A DNA stretch of 38,167 bases from Geobacteraceae bacterium (GCA_023701365.1 JAMPXD010000010.1:1-38167); one strand, 5' to 3'. Shown: positions 1 to 10,645, counted from the stretch's first letter. The notes: a model not told the origin generated them from the letters alone. Translations and numbers: made by a program.

Positions 1-1376
1 GAGTCTTTCTTAAATTAGTTGAAACGCCTCGGGTTGAGGAATCCGCAGTGCTGATGGATTTTCAGCAGGAAGTAAGAGACGTCCCTGTACCCGTAGGCCA
101 TTCGTTTCAGCCGCTTAATCTTATTGTTGATCCCCTCGGAAATGGCTGAGGTGACCCGACGGACAAAGAAGTTCAGGATGTAGTGTCGCTTGCGAAAGAG
201 CTTCAGAGCCAGCTCCTTGAAAGGGGCAAGCCCCGAGTGAAGGGCATCGCCAATCCAGGCTCGCAGGGCTGGCTGAGCGTCTTTCTTCTCCCTGAACTCG
301 TAAATGGTTGCAAACTGATCTTTGAGAAGCATGGCCTTATAGACCGGTTCGTTCAGCTGCTCCAGGCGTTTGAGCATCTGGGTTTTCTTCCTGGACGATT
401 TGTTGCGCAGCAGGATGAAACGCTGCTTGCAGTGCAGCAGCCCGACAAGCTCCTCTTGGGATTTGTCCCTCTTCGCCTTAGCGAGTTCCTGCTTGCGGAC
501 ATCCTCCAGCGCCGTACTCAGGTACGCCTTGACATGGAAGTGGTCAAGGACGATCAAGGCATTCTCTGCGTGCTGCCGGGAGGAGGAAAGGAAACCGCTG
601 GCCCCATCGCAGGCGACTACTTCGATCTCTGCGCACTCCTTCTCGGTTAGGCTTTCGTAGAAGGCGTCAAGGACGGTTTTGCCGTGTTTGTCGTGGTTCC
701 AGATGACGACGCGCTTATCAATGTCTACTACGTTAGTGACGTAGGAGTGCCCCTTCTTCCAGGCAACTTCGTCAACGCTCATGGCCTTGGGGGCTGGCGT
801 AGGTATCAGCAGATCGTCAGCTTTTTCTTGGAGGATTGCCCGGTCGATCCGGTACACAACCTCATCATCAAGGCCAAAGAACCAGCCAGCCTCCGTGTTT
901 GTGGTGATGGATGTGAGTCGGTTTACCTGCTCGGCGAAGCGCCTGGTGAAGCGGCCGTGCAGCCAGGGCAGATACTCCACGTGGATGCCTCCGTCAGGGC
1001 AGCGGCACTTGCGTTTCTCCAGGTAGAGAAACACACGGCGCCCAAGGATCGGCAGATCTTCGGCACACATCTGGCCCCTACTGTGAACCGAGGAGTGTAC
1101 CGCTCCGCACCATGAGCAAACTGGCGGACTAGAAGTGTCAGAGCGCGTAACAACAAGGTGAAGGTGGTCATCGCCGCACTCCAAGGCGTCGACGACGATA
1201 ACATTTGGGAGATTGAGCAACTTTGTGATAGTCTCGAAATGCATCGGATTTGGCACCCTTTCTGCGAATTTTGTCGGGAAACAAAACTCTACCAGAAATT
1301 GTCAAATCCGGTGTACTTCCCTCTATCTGCTCTCCTCTCCTTTGAATCTACGTTGCAACTAATTCACGAATGAACC
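1..1376 (-). mobile_element. ISL3-family insertion sequence, about 1.38 kb
   Basis: The two ends form an imperfect terminal inverted repeat: bases 1-26 match the reverse complement of bases 1351-1376 at about 20 of 26 positions, with the inner 14 bp (13-26 and 1351-1364) matching at 13. The length and the single transposase gene read on the minus strand fit the ISL3 family. The left terminus is at or just outside the window start, so the target duplication (usually 8 bp in this family) cannot be checked. The right end lies 28 bp before the start codon of the polysaccharide gene at 1405. Confidence 0.75.
15..1256 (-). CDS. ISL3-family transposase
   Basis: This 413-residue protein should catalyse cut-and-paste movement of the surrounding element. 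It has the family layout: an N-terminal zinc-binding region with paired cysteines (CSWCGAVH near residue 47, CRCPDGG near 84), then a DDE-type catalytic domain with VVDIDKR (about residue 175), VVACDGASGF (about 212) and LDHFHVKAY (about 236), and a basic C-terminus with SEGINNKIKRLKR typical of ISL3 enzymes. Full family length with no frameshift, so it may be active. The stop codon lies inside the left inverted repeat, as is common for compact IS elements. The GC-rich coding contrasts with the AT-rich gene that follows. Confidence 0.93.
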   Translation of the reverse strand: MPNPMHFETITKLLNLPNVIVVDALECGDDHLHLVVTRSDTSSPPVCSWCGAVHSSVHSRGQMCAEDLPILGRRVFLYLEKRKCRCPDGGIHVEYLPWLHGRFTRRFAEQVNRLTSITTNTEAGWFFGLDDEVVYRIDRAILQEKADDLLIPTPAPKAMSVDEVAWKKGHSYVTNVVDIDKRVVIWNHDKHGKTVLDAFYESLTEKECAEIEVVACDGASGFLSSSRQHAENALIVLDHFHVKAYLSTALEDVRKQELAKAKRDKSQEELVGLLHCKQRFILLRNKSSRKKTQMLKRLEQLNEPVYKAMLLKDQFATIYEFREKKDAQPALRAWIGDALHSGLAPFKELALKLFRKRHYILNFFVRRVTSAISEGINNKIKRLKRMAYGYRDVSYFLLKIHQHCGFLNPRRFN

Positions 1377-1404
1377 TACTTTTGCTGAATTTTAGTGAAT
1401 AAAA

Positions 1405-2940
1405 ATGTCGTTAACTAACGCTCAAATAAGAGCCATAATTAATGAAATAGAAAACAAGTATCCGGTAGAAACGTGGGTGATGAATGATATCCATGTTTGG
1501 CCGCTGGTTCGCATACAATTATCCTTTGAATTGTTTTATGCCGGTAGAAACGATAGCAGCAATACGATTAAGAAAAGCGGAATTATTGCCGCGCTGACGC
1601 CGCTTAAGAGGGTCTTTAAAAGTATCTTTGCGTTTTGCAAGGCGTACATCACTGATCTTGAGCATAATGCCTCTTCCGATAATTTAGTAGATTGCCTTTT
1701 CTTGAGCTATACAATACATCGAACATTGTTAAGTAATAAGTGGTTTGATAAGTTTTGTGATCCTTACGTAGATGCGCTCTCTGCACTTGGGCTGAAAAGT
1801 CTGGTGCTTGAAATGTCGGCAAAAGAAGAATACCGTATCCCAAGGTATCGACAATCTAAGTTTATTCAACCTGCTCTTGAAGGCGTTTTGATCAGGAGTA
1901 AATGCCGGGGGAAAAGAGTGTCATGGCATGAAGAACTGACAGGTTTTGCGGAGATGATTGAGTCACTGAAAAAGATAAATCCCGAGATCTCCATGCCTGC
2001 TCCTGAAAATCTCCGTGTCAAAGTTGTCGAACTTATAGATTTAAAAGCTTATTTCAAAAGAATACTCGCTAAAGTAAGACCATCAATAGTCTTCATTGCT
2101 GAATACTATTCCCTCTGTGGCATGGCGTTAATCCTTGCCTGCCGTGAGTGTGGGATTAGGACGGTCGATATTCAACATGGAGTGCAAGGTGACGACCATG
2201 CAGCCTACGGGTTCTGGACCAAAGTGCCGGCAAGCGGCTATGAAATGCTTCCGTCAGTATTCTGGTGTTGGAGCGATTACGAAGCCGGTGTGCTTAACAA
2301 ATGGAACCCGGATTTTCAGCAAATCCATCGTGCCTTCGTTGGCGGAAACCTTTGGCTGGATTTGTGGAGGGAGGAACACAGTGAACTTGTTGAATATTAC
2401 GATAATATACTTGATCGGTTGAAGTCGATGACCGGCAGGGTGACGCATGTATTGTTAACACCTAGTCAACTTGCCGACATGAAGGAATGGATCTTCACCG
2501 CGATGCAGGCATCATCTGCCGAATGCTTCTGGTGGGTTAGGGTGCATCCCAGCAGGTTTGAACAGCGTGATATAGTTAGAGATATGCTGATCAAGCATGG
2601 GCTTAACAATGTGAACTTGGATCATGCGACTGATTTGCCGCTACAAGCTCTCCTTCGGCATGTAGATATAAATGTGACGGCATCTTCCTCAACTGTATTA
2701 GATGCCGAATGTTATGGTATCCCGTCGGTGCTCACTGATATCTCGGAGATAACATTGTTCCCAGAACAGATTGCATCCGGCCTTGTGACGACAGCCTTCA
2801 ATGCCGAAGAACTACTTGATGTTATTAAGGGTCAGACTGAAAAAATGGGTAAAGCGAAACATGTGCTAAAAACAGCTCCCAGCAATCGCGAGGTAGTCAA
2901 GAAGTTTCTATTAACATGCGATGAAGCAGTAAGTATCTAA
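1405..2940 (+). CDS. GT-B-like surface polysaccharide biosynthesis protein
   Basis: A 511-residue protein I do not recognise by name. The C-terminal half looks like a GT-B glycosyltransferase or CDP-glycerol-transferase-like fold: a VDIQHGVQGDDHAAYGFW stretch (Q257, H258) resembles the donor/acceptor loop of these enzymes, and residues about 411-450 (LLRHVDINVTASSSTVLDAECYGIPSVLTD) resemble the nucleotide-sugar site with its conserved serines and acidic residue. No signal peptide or membrane segment is seen, so it is probably cytoplasmic. An in-frame TGA lies 9 nt before the ATG, so the start is not cut by the IS, but the ribosome binding site is poor. Base composition is AT-rich, as in the next three genes, suggesting a transferred O-antigen or capsule locus. 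It likely acts on the sugar made by the downstream cassette; that link is inference. Confidence 0.6.
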   Translation: MSLTNAQIRAIINEIENKYPVETWVMNDIHVWPLVRIQLSFELFYAGRNDSSNTIKKSGIIAALTPLKRVFKSIFAFCKAYITDLEHNASSDNLVDCLFLSYTIHRTLLSNKWFDKFCDPYVDALSALGLKSLVLEMSAKEEYRIPRYRQSKFIQPALEGVLIRSKCRGKRVSWHEELTGFAEMIESLKKINPEISMPAPENLRVKVVELIDLKAYFKRILAKVRPSIVFIAEYYSLCGMALILACRECGIRTVDIQHGVQGDDHAAYGFWTKVPASGYEMLPSVFWCWSDYEAGVLNKWNPDFQQIHRAFVGGNLWLDLWREEHSELVEYYDNILDRLKSMTGRVTHVLLTPSQLADMKEWIFTAMQASSAECFWWVRVHPSRFEQRDIVRDMLIKHGLNNVNLDHATDLPLQALLRHVDINVTASSSTVLDAECYGIPSVLTDISEITLFPEQIASGLVTTAFNAEELLDVIKGQTEKMGKAKHVLKTAPSNREVVKKFLLTCDEAVSI

Positions 2941-2998
2941 CTCACAGCGAATATTGTTAGCTCCCTGATCACATGCGCTGCCTGGAGACTTTTCGTAC

Positions 2999-3613
2999 AT
3001 GATTGTTATTATTGACTACGGTATGGGCAATTTGGGCTCGATATTTAACATGCTGAAAAAAATAGGGGCGCAGGCACTCATCTCTTCCGATGTAGAGGAG
3101 ATCGAGCAAGCAGACAAGTTGATCCTGCCGGGTGTGGGTTCATTCGATAACGGGATGAGAAATCTCAACGAAGGAGGCTTTCGGTCAGTGCTGGATAAGA
3201 AAGTGCTGAGGGACAAGGTCCCGATACTTGGCATTTGTCTTGGCATGCAACTCTTCAGCAGGAAAAGTGCGGAAGGAAGTTTGACTGGGTTGGGCTGGCT
3301 CGAAGCTGAAACGGTTCGGTTCAGCTTCGACGTGCGTATGGGACCGAAAGTCCCGCACATGGGGTGGAATACTGTTCAGATTGTCAAGAGTAGTCGTATC
3401 TTCGACGATATATATCATGATTCCCGGTTTTATTTTGTTCACTCCTATCACGTCGTTTGCCGCAATGAAGCTGATGTCCTGACAAGAACCTTTCATGGTT
3501 TTGATTTTGCCTCCTCGGTTGCCCGTGACAACATTATCGGGGTCCAGTTCCATCCGGAAAAGAGCCACAAGTTCGGCATGAAACTCTTGAAAAACTTTGC
3601 GGAGCTTAATTGA
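2999..3613 (+). CDS. hisH: HisH-type glutamine amidotransferase of an acetamidino-sugar cassette
   Basis: A 204-residue class I glutaminase that releases ammonia from glutamine for its partner. The nucleophile Cys80 (GICLGMQ) and the His185/Glu187 pair (QFHPEKS) are all present, as are the PGVGSF oxyanion-side loop and the N-terminal IIDYGMGNLGS typical of HisH. Family length is normal. Its stop codon is directly followed by the ATG of the HisF-like gene, and an amidotransferase gene comes next. This three-gene order is known from O-antigen loci (Pseudomonas WbpG with HisH2/HisF2), where it turns an acetamido group into an acetamidino group. I therefore read it as the sugar-modification paralog rather than the histidine enzyme, although no other his genes are here to compare. 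Confidence 0.88.
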   Translation: MIVIIDYGMGNLGSIFNMLKKIGAQALISSDVEEIEQADKLILPGVGSFDNGMRNLNEGGFRSVLDKKVLRDKVPILGICLGMQLFSRKSAEGSLTGLGWLEAETVRFSFDVRMGPKVPHMGWNTVQIVKSSRIFDDIYHDSRFYFVHSYHVVCRNEADVLTRTFHGFDFASSVARDNIIGVQFHPEKSHKFGMKLLKNFAELN

Positions 3614-4384
3614 ATGTTGGGTACACGTGTGATTCCCTGTCTGCTCCTTCGTAACCAGGGGCTGGTCAAGACGGTCAAGTTCAAGGATCCGAAGTATGTC
3701 GGCGACCCGATCAATACGGTGCGAATTTTTAATGACAAAGAAGTGGATGAGCTGATCTTTCTCGACATAACTGCTACTTTTGAGAACAAAAGACCGAATT
3801 TCAGGCTTATCTCCGACATTGCCAGTGAATGTTTCATGCCGCTCGGTTATGGAGGAGGTATAAGGACTGTAGAGGATATTAAAGAGATATTGGGTTTGGG
3901 GGCAGAGAAGGTAATAATTAACAGCTATGCCTTGGAAAATACTTCATTCATAAGTGAGGCCGCGGAACTGTTCGGCAGTCAAAGCATCGTCGTGTCACTT
4001 GATGTGAAGAAGAATTTTTTCGGCAATTACGAAGTGTTTAGCCACAGCGGGACGAAACGGACAAAGCTCGATCCGGTCAGTGCTGCAAAGCAATCGGAAC
4101 AGATGGGTGCCGGAGAGTTATTCCTGAATTCGATTGATCGCGACGGGACGATGCAGGGGTATGATATTGACCTGGTCAGTAAGGTTTCGGGTGCGGTATC
4201 CATTCCTGTGATCGCTTCCGGCGGGGCAGGGAAACTGGACGATTTCTCGGCAGCGGTGAACAGCGGGGGAGCTTCCGCAGTGGCAGCAGGAAGTTTTTTT
4301 GTGTTTCACGGCAAACATCGAGCCGTGCTAATCAGTTTTCCCACCCGCGAGGAAATGCAGAACATTTTGAAGAGTTCTTGGTAG
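3614..4384 (+). CDS. HisF2/AglZ-like acetamidino-modification protein
   Basis: A 256-residue (beta/alpha)8-barrel related to imidazole glycerol phosphate synthase subunit HisF. It keeps the barrel phosphate loops (GYGGGIRT about residue 79, IASGGAGK about 196), Asp130 (SLDVKK) and IDRDGT near 174. The HisF motif PCLDV at positions 8-12 reads PCLLL here, so the catalytic Asp11 of true HisF is replaced by Leu. That fits a subunit that only channels ammonia from HisH to the WbpG-like amidotransferase. The ATG abuts the hisH stop codon, and the gene overlaps the TTG-initiated version of the next one, so translation is probably coupled. GC is lower than in the later core genes. Confidence 0.85.
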   Translation: MLGTRVIPCLLLRNQGLVKTVKFKDPKYVGDPINTVRIFNDKEVDELIFLDITATFENKRPNFRLISDIASECFMPLGYGGGIRTVEDIKEILGLGAEKVIINSYALENTSFISEAAELFGSQSIVVSLDVKKNFFGNYEVFSHSGTKRTKLDPVSAAKQSEQMGAGELFLNSIDRDGTMQGYDIDLVSKVSGAVSIPVIASGGAGKLDDFSAAVNSGGASAVAAGSFFVFHGKHRAVLISFPTREEMQNILKSSW

Positions 4385-4413
4385 ATCAAATTCCCGGTAC
4401 AAGCGAGTACGAC

Positions 4414-5529
4414 ATGACTAAAGCATATAGAATCTGCATTCAATGCATAATGGATACGACGGATGCTGATATCGAATTCGATGAGCAGGGGGTCTGTAAC
4501 CATTGCAGGAAATATGATGAGCTCGCAGCAAAGGGGTTGTCTTGTGGGGCAGAGGGGGAGCGAAGGCTCCAACAACTAGTGGAGAAAGTAAAGTCTGACG
4601 GGAAAGGGAAGGAATACGACTGCATAATTGGTTTGAGCGGTGGTGTGGACAGCTCATATCTTGCCTGCCAGGCAAAAAGGCTTGGATTGCGTCCCCTTGC
4701 TATCCATATGGATAATGGCTGGAATTCGGAGCTCGCGGTCAAGAACATTGAAAACATCGTTAAAAAGCTTGATCTGGACCTTTTCACCTACGTACTAGAT
4801 TGGGAGGAGTTTCGGGATCTACAGATCGCGTTTTTCAAAGCTTCAGTCATAGACATTGAAATGCTGACAGATAATGCGATAACTTCAATTGTTTATAAAA
4901 TTGCCAGAGAGAAAAAAATCAAGTATTTCCTCGATGGCCAAAATATAACAACCGAAGCAATTATGCCGAAATCATGGGTACATCTTAAGTCTGATCTGAA
5001 AAATATCAAGGCAATCCATCAACGATTCGGGATGCGCAAAATAATAAGTTTTCCTTTGATAGCACTGTGGCGGAAGTTGTTTTACAAATACTCAAGAATA
5101 CTTCAACCGATATGCCTGCTTAATTACATGAACTATAACAAACCCGAGGCTATTAGTTTTTTGGAAAAAGAAGTTGGGTGGAAATACTATGGCGGTAAGC
5201 ACTATGAGTCAATCTTTACCAAGTTTTACCAGGCATATGTTTTGCCGGTGAAGTTCAACGTTGATAAAAGACGAGCCCATCTATCATCGTTGATATGTTC
5301 CGGACAAATCACGAGAGAGCAGGCATTGAAAGAGATGGAGATAGATTTATACCTTCCGGAACAGCTGAAATGGGATCAAGAGTATGTTATAAAAAAACTT
5401 GGTTTTACAATGGAAGAATTTGAACAGATAATGAATATTCCGGTAAAATCGCATTTGGACTATCCTTCCAGTGTCCCAATATATGAAATGATAGTTAGAG
5501 TTGCCGAATCATTGCATTTAACATGGTAA
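4414..5529 (+). CDS. N-acetyl sugar amidotransferase (WbpG/PseA family)
   Basis: An ATP-pyrophosphatase-type amidotransferase expected to adenylate an N-acetyl group on a nucleotide sugar and replace its oxygen with ammonia supplied by the HisH/HisF pair. The N-terminus carries two CxxC pairs (C8/C11 and C28/C31) that likely bind zinc, followed by the PP-loop SGGVDSS at residues 75-81. I prefer the ATG at 4414 (371 residues) because homologs begin just before the first CxxC pair; a TTG at 4378 would add 12 residues and overlap hisF by 7 nt. The substrate cannot be read from sequence: ManNAc3NAcA, FucNAc or pseudaminic/legionaminic-type sugars are options. It is last in the cluster and ends facing the minus-strand gene at 5560. 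Confidence 0.88.
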   Translation: MTKAYRICIQCIMDTTDADIEFDEQGVCNHCRKYDELAAKGLSCGAEGERRLQQLVEKVKSDGKGKEYDCIIGLSGGVDSSYLACQAKRLGLRPLAIHMDNGWNSELAVKNIENIVKKLDLDLFTYVLDWEEFRDLQIAFFKASVIDIEMLTDNAITSIVYKIAREKKIKYFLDGQNITTEAIMPKSWVHLKSDLKNIKAIHQRFGMRKIISFPLIALWRKLFYKYSRILQPICLLNYMNYNKPEAISFLEKEVGWKYYGGKHYESIFTKFYQAYVLPVKFNVDKRRAHLSSLICSGQITREQALKEMEIDLYLPEQLKWDQEYVIKKLGFTMEEFEQIMNIPVKSHLDYPSSVPIYEMIVRVAESLHLTW

Positions 5530-5543
5530 TGCAAACGTTGCAT
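5529..5543. terminator. Weak hairpin between convergent genes
   Basis: ATGCAA (5529-5534) and TTGCAT (5538-5543) form a 6-bp stem with an ACG loop at the stop codon of the amidotransferase gene. An AT-rich but not uniform T stretch follows. It may help end transcription between the two convergent genes, but it is short. Confidence 0.3.
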
Positions 5544-5559
5544 CATTTATTTCTTGACG

Positions 5560-7422
5560 TTAAATTGAAGTTCCATGATCCACGCACGACTTTCCTCTAT
5601 CTTCAAGAATATAGACGACGATGCCTGCCAAAGTGGTAAAGAATATGCAAATACCAAGCAGAAAGGAGTTGGGAAAATAAGAAACCTCAATATCGTATTC
5701 TCCGGGCGAAAGATCGATTGCCAACAAACCCTCATGCGGGGTCAATACTCCGCGAGAAGCAAGCCAGCCCGGCCAATAATTCTGATTGACGACCAAGCGA
5801 TCTTTTTCCTGCAACTTTATATGGAAGGTAAATTTATTGGGACTCCAGCTCCGGAGTGACACTTCTCCTTTCCCAACAAAATAGAATTCACCCTTGTACT
5901 CCTCATCATTGACGGCGCGAGCATGACGTTCGAACTGAATTGGTTCATAGGCATCAACAACTCCCCTGTTTTGCAACAAGGGGAGATATTGATCACTCCA
6001 GGCACCATGAACGAATCGCTCAAGATCTGGTATTCTAATCTGGGAAAAAGGGCGATGGACGGAGACAACAGAATGCCAGAGCCCGGTCGTAGCGGCAGGA
6101 GGGACATGGTAAAGTTTCGGGGGCTCCTGTAAATGCATTGGTCCGTTGAAACGAAAAAAGAAAACCTCGACAGGCTTAGGGGCTTCGGCAAATATTCGAG
6201 AGCTCAACAAAAATAAATCCATCCCTATGAATACAATTACTATTCCAAGGAGGAACGTCGCCCGGATATCTGTGCGGATCCCCGGCTTTCCCATGTATAG
6301 GCCGATCAGGAGCGCGACGGAAAAATTGAAGACGATCAGCGATCTGGTCGGGATCTGGAAACTTCTGAACAGTGGAAGTTCGTGCAAAATAGTCCATGGG
6401 GCAAATTCCGAGAAGTTGCCCAAAGAGAGAAGCAAGATGAATAGGGATGCAATAACCAGCGCCCGATGTTTCTTGTAAAGCGAAAGGCTGAAGAGATAGA
6501 ATACCACTACCACTATTCCAAGATACGAGCCGGATTCCAGCGAAGCCGGGTCGAGCGAGCTGCTTCGCTCAAGAAGCAGAGCAAGATAATCGTCCCAGGA
6601 AATTGCTCCGCCTGCCTCCATCTGCCGGGGATGACTGGCGAGGAGATTCAGGACGGGAAGAAGCTTTGGCGCCGACAAGGCGGCAGCAAGAAGGTTCACG
6701 GCAGTAAAGGCAATTATCGGTTGCCAGTTTCTGGTTTCAATGGCATGACAGACAGCGTAGACAGAAACAAACAGCAGGGAAAACGCCAAGACGTAGGTTC
6801 CACCTTCGTAGAACATCAAACTTTCAACAACCGCGGCGGCCAGAAGCCACCGTTTATTGTCCAGCCCTTTCAGAAATGCCAGGAAGAAGAACGGCAAGAG
6901 CGCCGCTGGCAGCCAGACTATATGCCCTTCGGCGAGATGAAGCGCCCAGGAGCTGGAAAGCATGAATATGAGGGAAGGGGCCAGCCGAGCCGGTCCGCTC
7001 ACCCCCATGTGGCCGCTCAGGAGCCACATTCCCCATAAACCGAGAAACGTGTGCACCCAGACGGATATTTTCAGACCGGCAATGACACCGAACAGGGAGG
7101 TGAAAAGGAATGTCAGCGACGGGAATCCCGCCTGCGGATTGCCAACGAAAGGCATTCCACCTCCGCAATAGGGGTTCCACAGCGGAATTTGACGGTATTC
7201 AAATAAGCTGATGGAGGGGACTTCGTACAAAAAGAAAAAATAGTCCCAGTCGCCCCGACATGACTGATACAGCTCTCTTAGGAGAGGGAAACATAAGGCA
7301 TAGGATATGGCCAGAAACAATAGTATGGACAGGGTGCCATAAATACGTTTTTTATGCGGATTTGCGTAGTCCATATGAATGCCAGATTCCCGATAAACGT
7401 TTTGCCCCTGATCCAGCAACAT
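5560..7422 (-). CDS. YfhO-like polytopic membrane protein
   Basis: A 620-residue integral membrane protein resembling the YfhO/GT-C group, whose members transfer sugars from lipid carriers on the outer face of the inner membrane. After the first membrane segment comes a loop with RGDWDYFFF and IPLWNPYCGGGMPFVGNPQAG (about residues 57-98), a pattern recurring in these proteins. Some ten further hydrophobic segments follow, then a soluble C-terminal domain (about 460-580) and a last segment near the C-terminus (FLLGICIFFTTLAGIVVYIL). The start is uncertain: ATG at 7422 has no clear ribosome site, and ATG at 7374 (MDYANPHKK) gives a more usual short basic N-terminus. It is divergent from the ligase gene and convergent with the acetamidino cassette. 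Its sugar substrate is unknown. Confidence 0.75.
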   Translation of the reverse strand: MLLDQGQNVYRESGIHMDYANPHKKRIYGTLSILLFLAISYALCFPLLRELYQSCRGDWDYFFFLYEVPSISLFEYRQIPLWNPYCGGGMPFVGNPQAGFPSLTFLFTSLFGVIAGLKISVWVHTFLGLWGMWLLSGHMGVSGPARLAPSLIFMLSSSWALHLAEGHIVWLPAALLPFFFLAFLKGLDNKRWLLAAAVVESLMFYEGGTYVLAFSLLFVSVYAVCHAIETRNWQPIIAFTAVNLLAAALSAPKLLPVLNLLASHPRQMEAGGAISWDDYLALLLERSSSLDPASLESGSYLGIVVVVFYLFSLSLYKKHRALVIASLFILLLSLGNFSEFAPWTILHELPLFRSFQIPTRSLIVFNFSVALLIGLYMGKPGIRTDIRATFLLGIVIVFIGMDLFLLSSRIFAEAPKPVEVFFFRFNGPMHLQEPPKLYHVPPAATTGLWHSVVSVHRPFSQIRIPDLERFVHGAWSDQYLPLLQNRGVVDAYEPIQFERHARAVNDEEYKGEFYFVGKGEVSLRSWSPNKFTFHIKLQEKDRLVVNQNYWPGWLASRGVLTPHEGLLAIDLSPGEYDIEVSYFPNSFLLGICIFFTTLAGIVVYILEDRGKSCVDHGTSI

Positions 7423-7484
7423 GGGGGTACAAAATAAATTCGAAGGCCATATAACACATTTTACTCGTTTTTCATATCTGATAA

Positions 7485-9311
<1,827 letters not shown>

Positions 9312-9334
9312 GCATCATCAGCAAGGGGAGAAGC

Positions 9335-10426
9335 TTGCTCAAAACCAGAATGCTAAAATTGTTGGACAAGGGTATAGGCATGCTGGCCGTAAGTTGCATG
9401 TCGCCCCCTTTGCCGGCGGGCAAACCGGCAATGCTCCGTTCTATCCTGTTCATCCGTCCCGGCGGGATCGGGGATGCGGTGCTGCTGATGCCGGCTATCC
9501 TCGCTTTCAGGGAAAGATATCCCGGCGCACGGATAACGGTTCTTGCCGAGAAACGGAACGGGGCGGTCTTCGGGCTCTGCCGCGCGGTTGACGCTCTCCT
9601 TCTCTACGACAGGGGCGGGGATCTGCTGAAGGCCGTGCTGGGAAAGTATGATGCGGTCATCGACACCGAGCAGTGGCACCGGCTGTCGGCGGTGGTGGCC
9701 CGCCTTACCCGGGCTCCGCTCCTGATCGGCTATGGAACCAACGAGCGGCGGAAGCTGTTCAGCGATCCGGTTCCCTATTCCCATGACGACTACGAGGCGG
9801 AGAGCTTCCTGCATCTGCTGGAACCGCTTGACGTATCCGGACCGGCCGGGATTGGCTATCCCTATCTTACCGTTCCCGCAACCGCGGCAAAGAAGGCGGC
9901 AGGGATGCTCGCCCCGCTGAGCGGGGGGGCGTTTGCGGTAATCTTCCCAGGGGCCACCATTCCCGAGCGCCGCTGGGGAGCTGCAAAATTCCGGGAGCTT
10001 GCGGAGCGGCTTGCAGCCCTGGATCTCTCCGTCGTCGTCATCGGGGGGATGGCGGACGTGGCCGCCGGCGAGGAGATTGCCGGCAACGGGCGCGGCCTGA
10101 ATCTGGCGGGGAGGGCGTCGCTTGCCGAGTCGACGGCAATAATCGAGAAGGGGGCCGTCCTGGTGAGCGGTGATTCCGGCATTCTCCATATCGGCGTGGG
10201 GCTGGGGAAACCGACTGTTTCCCTGTTCGGGCCCGGCATTGCAAAAAAATGGGCGCCACGCGGAAACCGGCATCACGTTGTCAATAAACAGCTGCCTTGC
10301 TCGCCCTGCACCCGCTTCGGCCATACTCCCAAATGCCCAGTCAGCGCGAAATGCCTGGCTGATATCGCCGTGGATGAGGTGGTGGCGGCCGTGAAACTGC
10401 TGATCGGAACAGAGGCAAGGTTGTAG
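9335..10426 (+). CDS. GT9-family heptosyltransferase
   Basis: A 363-residue ADP-heptose:LPS heptosyltransferase-like enzyme that would add heptose to the lipopolysaccharide core at the inner face of the cytoplasmic membrane. Family marks: ILFIRPGGIGDAVLLMPAI at about residue 37, a phosphate/nucleotide-binding stretch VIFPGATIPERRW (about 206), VSGDSGILHIGVGLGKPTVSLFGP (about 278), and the GT9 cysteine-containing tail (LPCSPCTRFGHTPKCPVSAKCL). The start is TTG at 9335 behind AAGGGGAG; an in-frame ATG at 9350 lies too far from that site. It follows the ligase gene by 23 nt and could be cotranscribed with it. Which core position it modifies cannot be told. Confidence 0.85.
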   Translation: MLKTRMLKLLDKGIGMLAVSCMSPPLPAGKPAMLRSILFIRPGGIGDAVLLMPAILAFRERYPGARITVLAEKRNGAVFGLCRAVDALLLYDRGGDLLKAVLGKYDAVIDTEQWHRLSAVVARLTRAPLLIGYGTNERRKLFSDPVPYSHDDYEAESFLHLLEPLDVSGPAGIGYPYLTVPATAAKKAAGMLAPLSGGAFAVIFPGATIPERRWGAAKFRELAERLAALDLSVVVIGGMADVAAGEEIAGNGRGLNLAGRASLAESTAIIEKGAVLVSGDSGILHIGVGLGKPTVSLFGPGIAKKWAPRGNRHHVVNKQLPCSPCTRFGHTPKCPVSAKCLADIAVDEVVAAVKLLIGTEARL

Positions 10427-10472
10427 GCAAAGAGCCGCGAGCAAATAAAATTATTTCGAGGAAACTATTCCC

Positions 10473-10501
10473 TTGACAATCACGGCACGAATTGTTAAAA
10501 A
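10473..10501 (+). promoter_or_regulatory. Sigma70-type promoter of tRNA-Val
   Basis: TTGACA (10473-10478), a 17-nt spacer and TAAAAA (10496-10501) lie 18 bp before the mature 5' end of the tRNA gene. The -35 box is a perfect consensus; the -10 is off-consensus. Confidence 0.6.
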
Positions 10502-10519
10502 TACCTTCTGTTTTCATGT

Positions 10520-10594
10520 AGGCGCGTAGCTCAGGGGTAGAGCACTAGCTCGACACGCTAGGGGTCGGCGGTTCGAAACCGCCCGCGCCTACCA
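10520..10594 (+). tRNA. tRNA-Val (anticodon GAC), with C33
   Basis: All four arms fold: acceptor AGGCGCG/CGCGCCT, D stem GCTC/GAGC, anticodon stem CTAGC/GCTAG, T stem GGCGG/CCGCC with loop TTCGAAA, and an encoded CCA. The seven-base anticodon loop reads TCGACAC, giving anticodon GAC (valine). Position 33, almost always T, is C in this reading. The rest of the molecule is regular, so it is probably a working gene with an odd base or a sequencing error. Confidence 0.9.
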
Positions 10595-10624
10595 TTTAAA
10601 CATGCCGAAGTTATTCATCTGACG

Positions 10625-10645
10625 GGGCATCGAGGTTCGATGCCC
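10625..10645 (+). terminator. Hairpin between tRNA-Val and thrS
   Basis: GGGCATCGA (10625-10633) pairs perfectly with TCGATGCCC (10637-10645) around a three-base loop and is followed by TTTCTGTT. It could end the tRNA transcript or act as a partial attenuator of thrS, whose ATG is 21 nt downstream. Confidence 0.5.
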
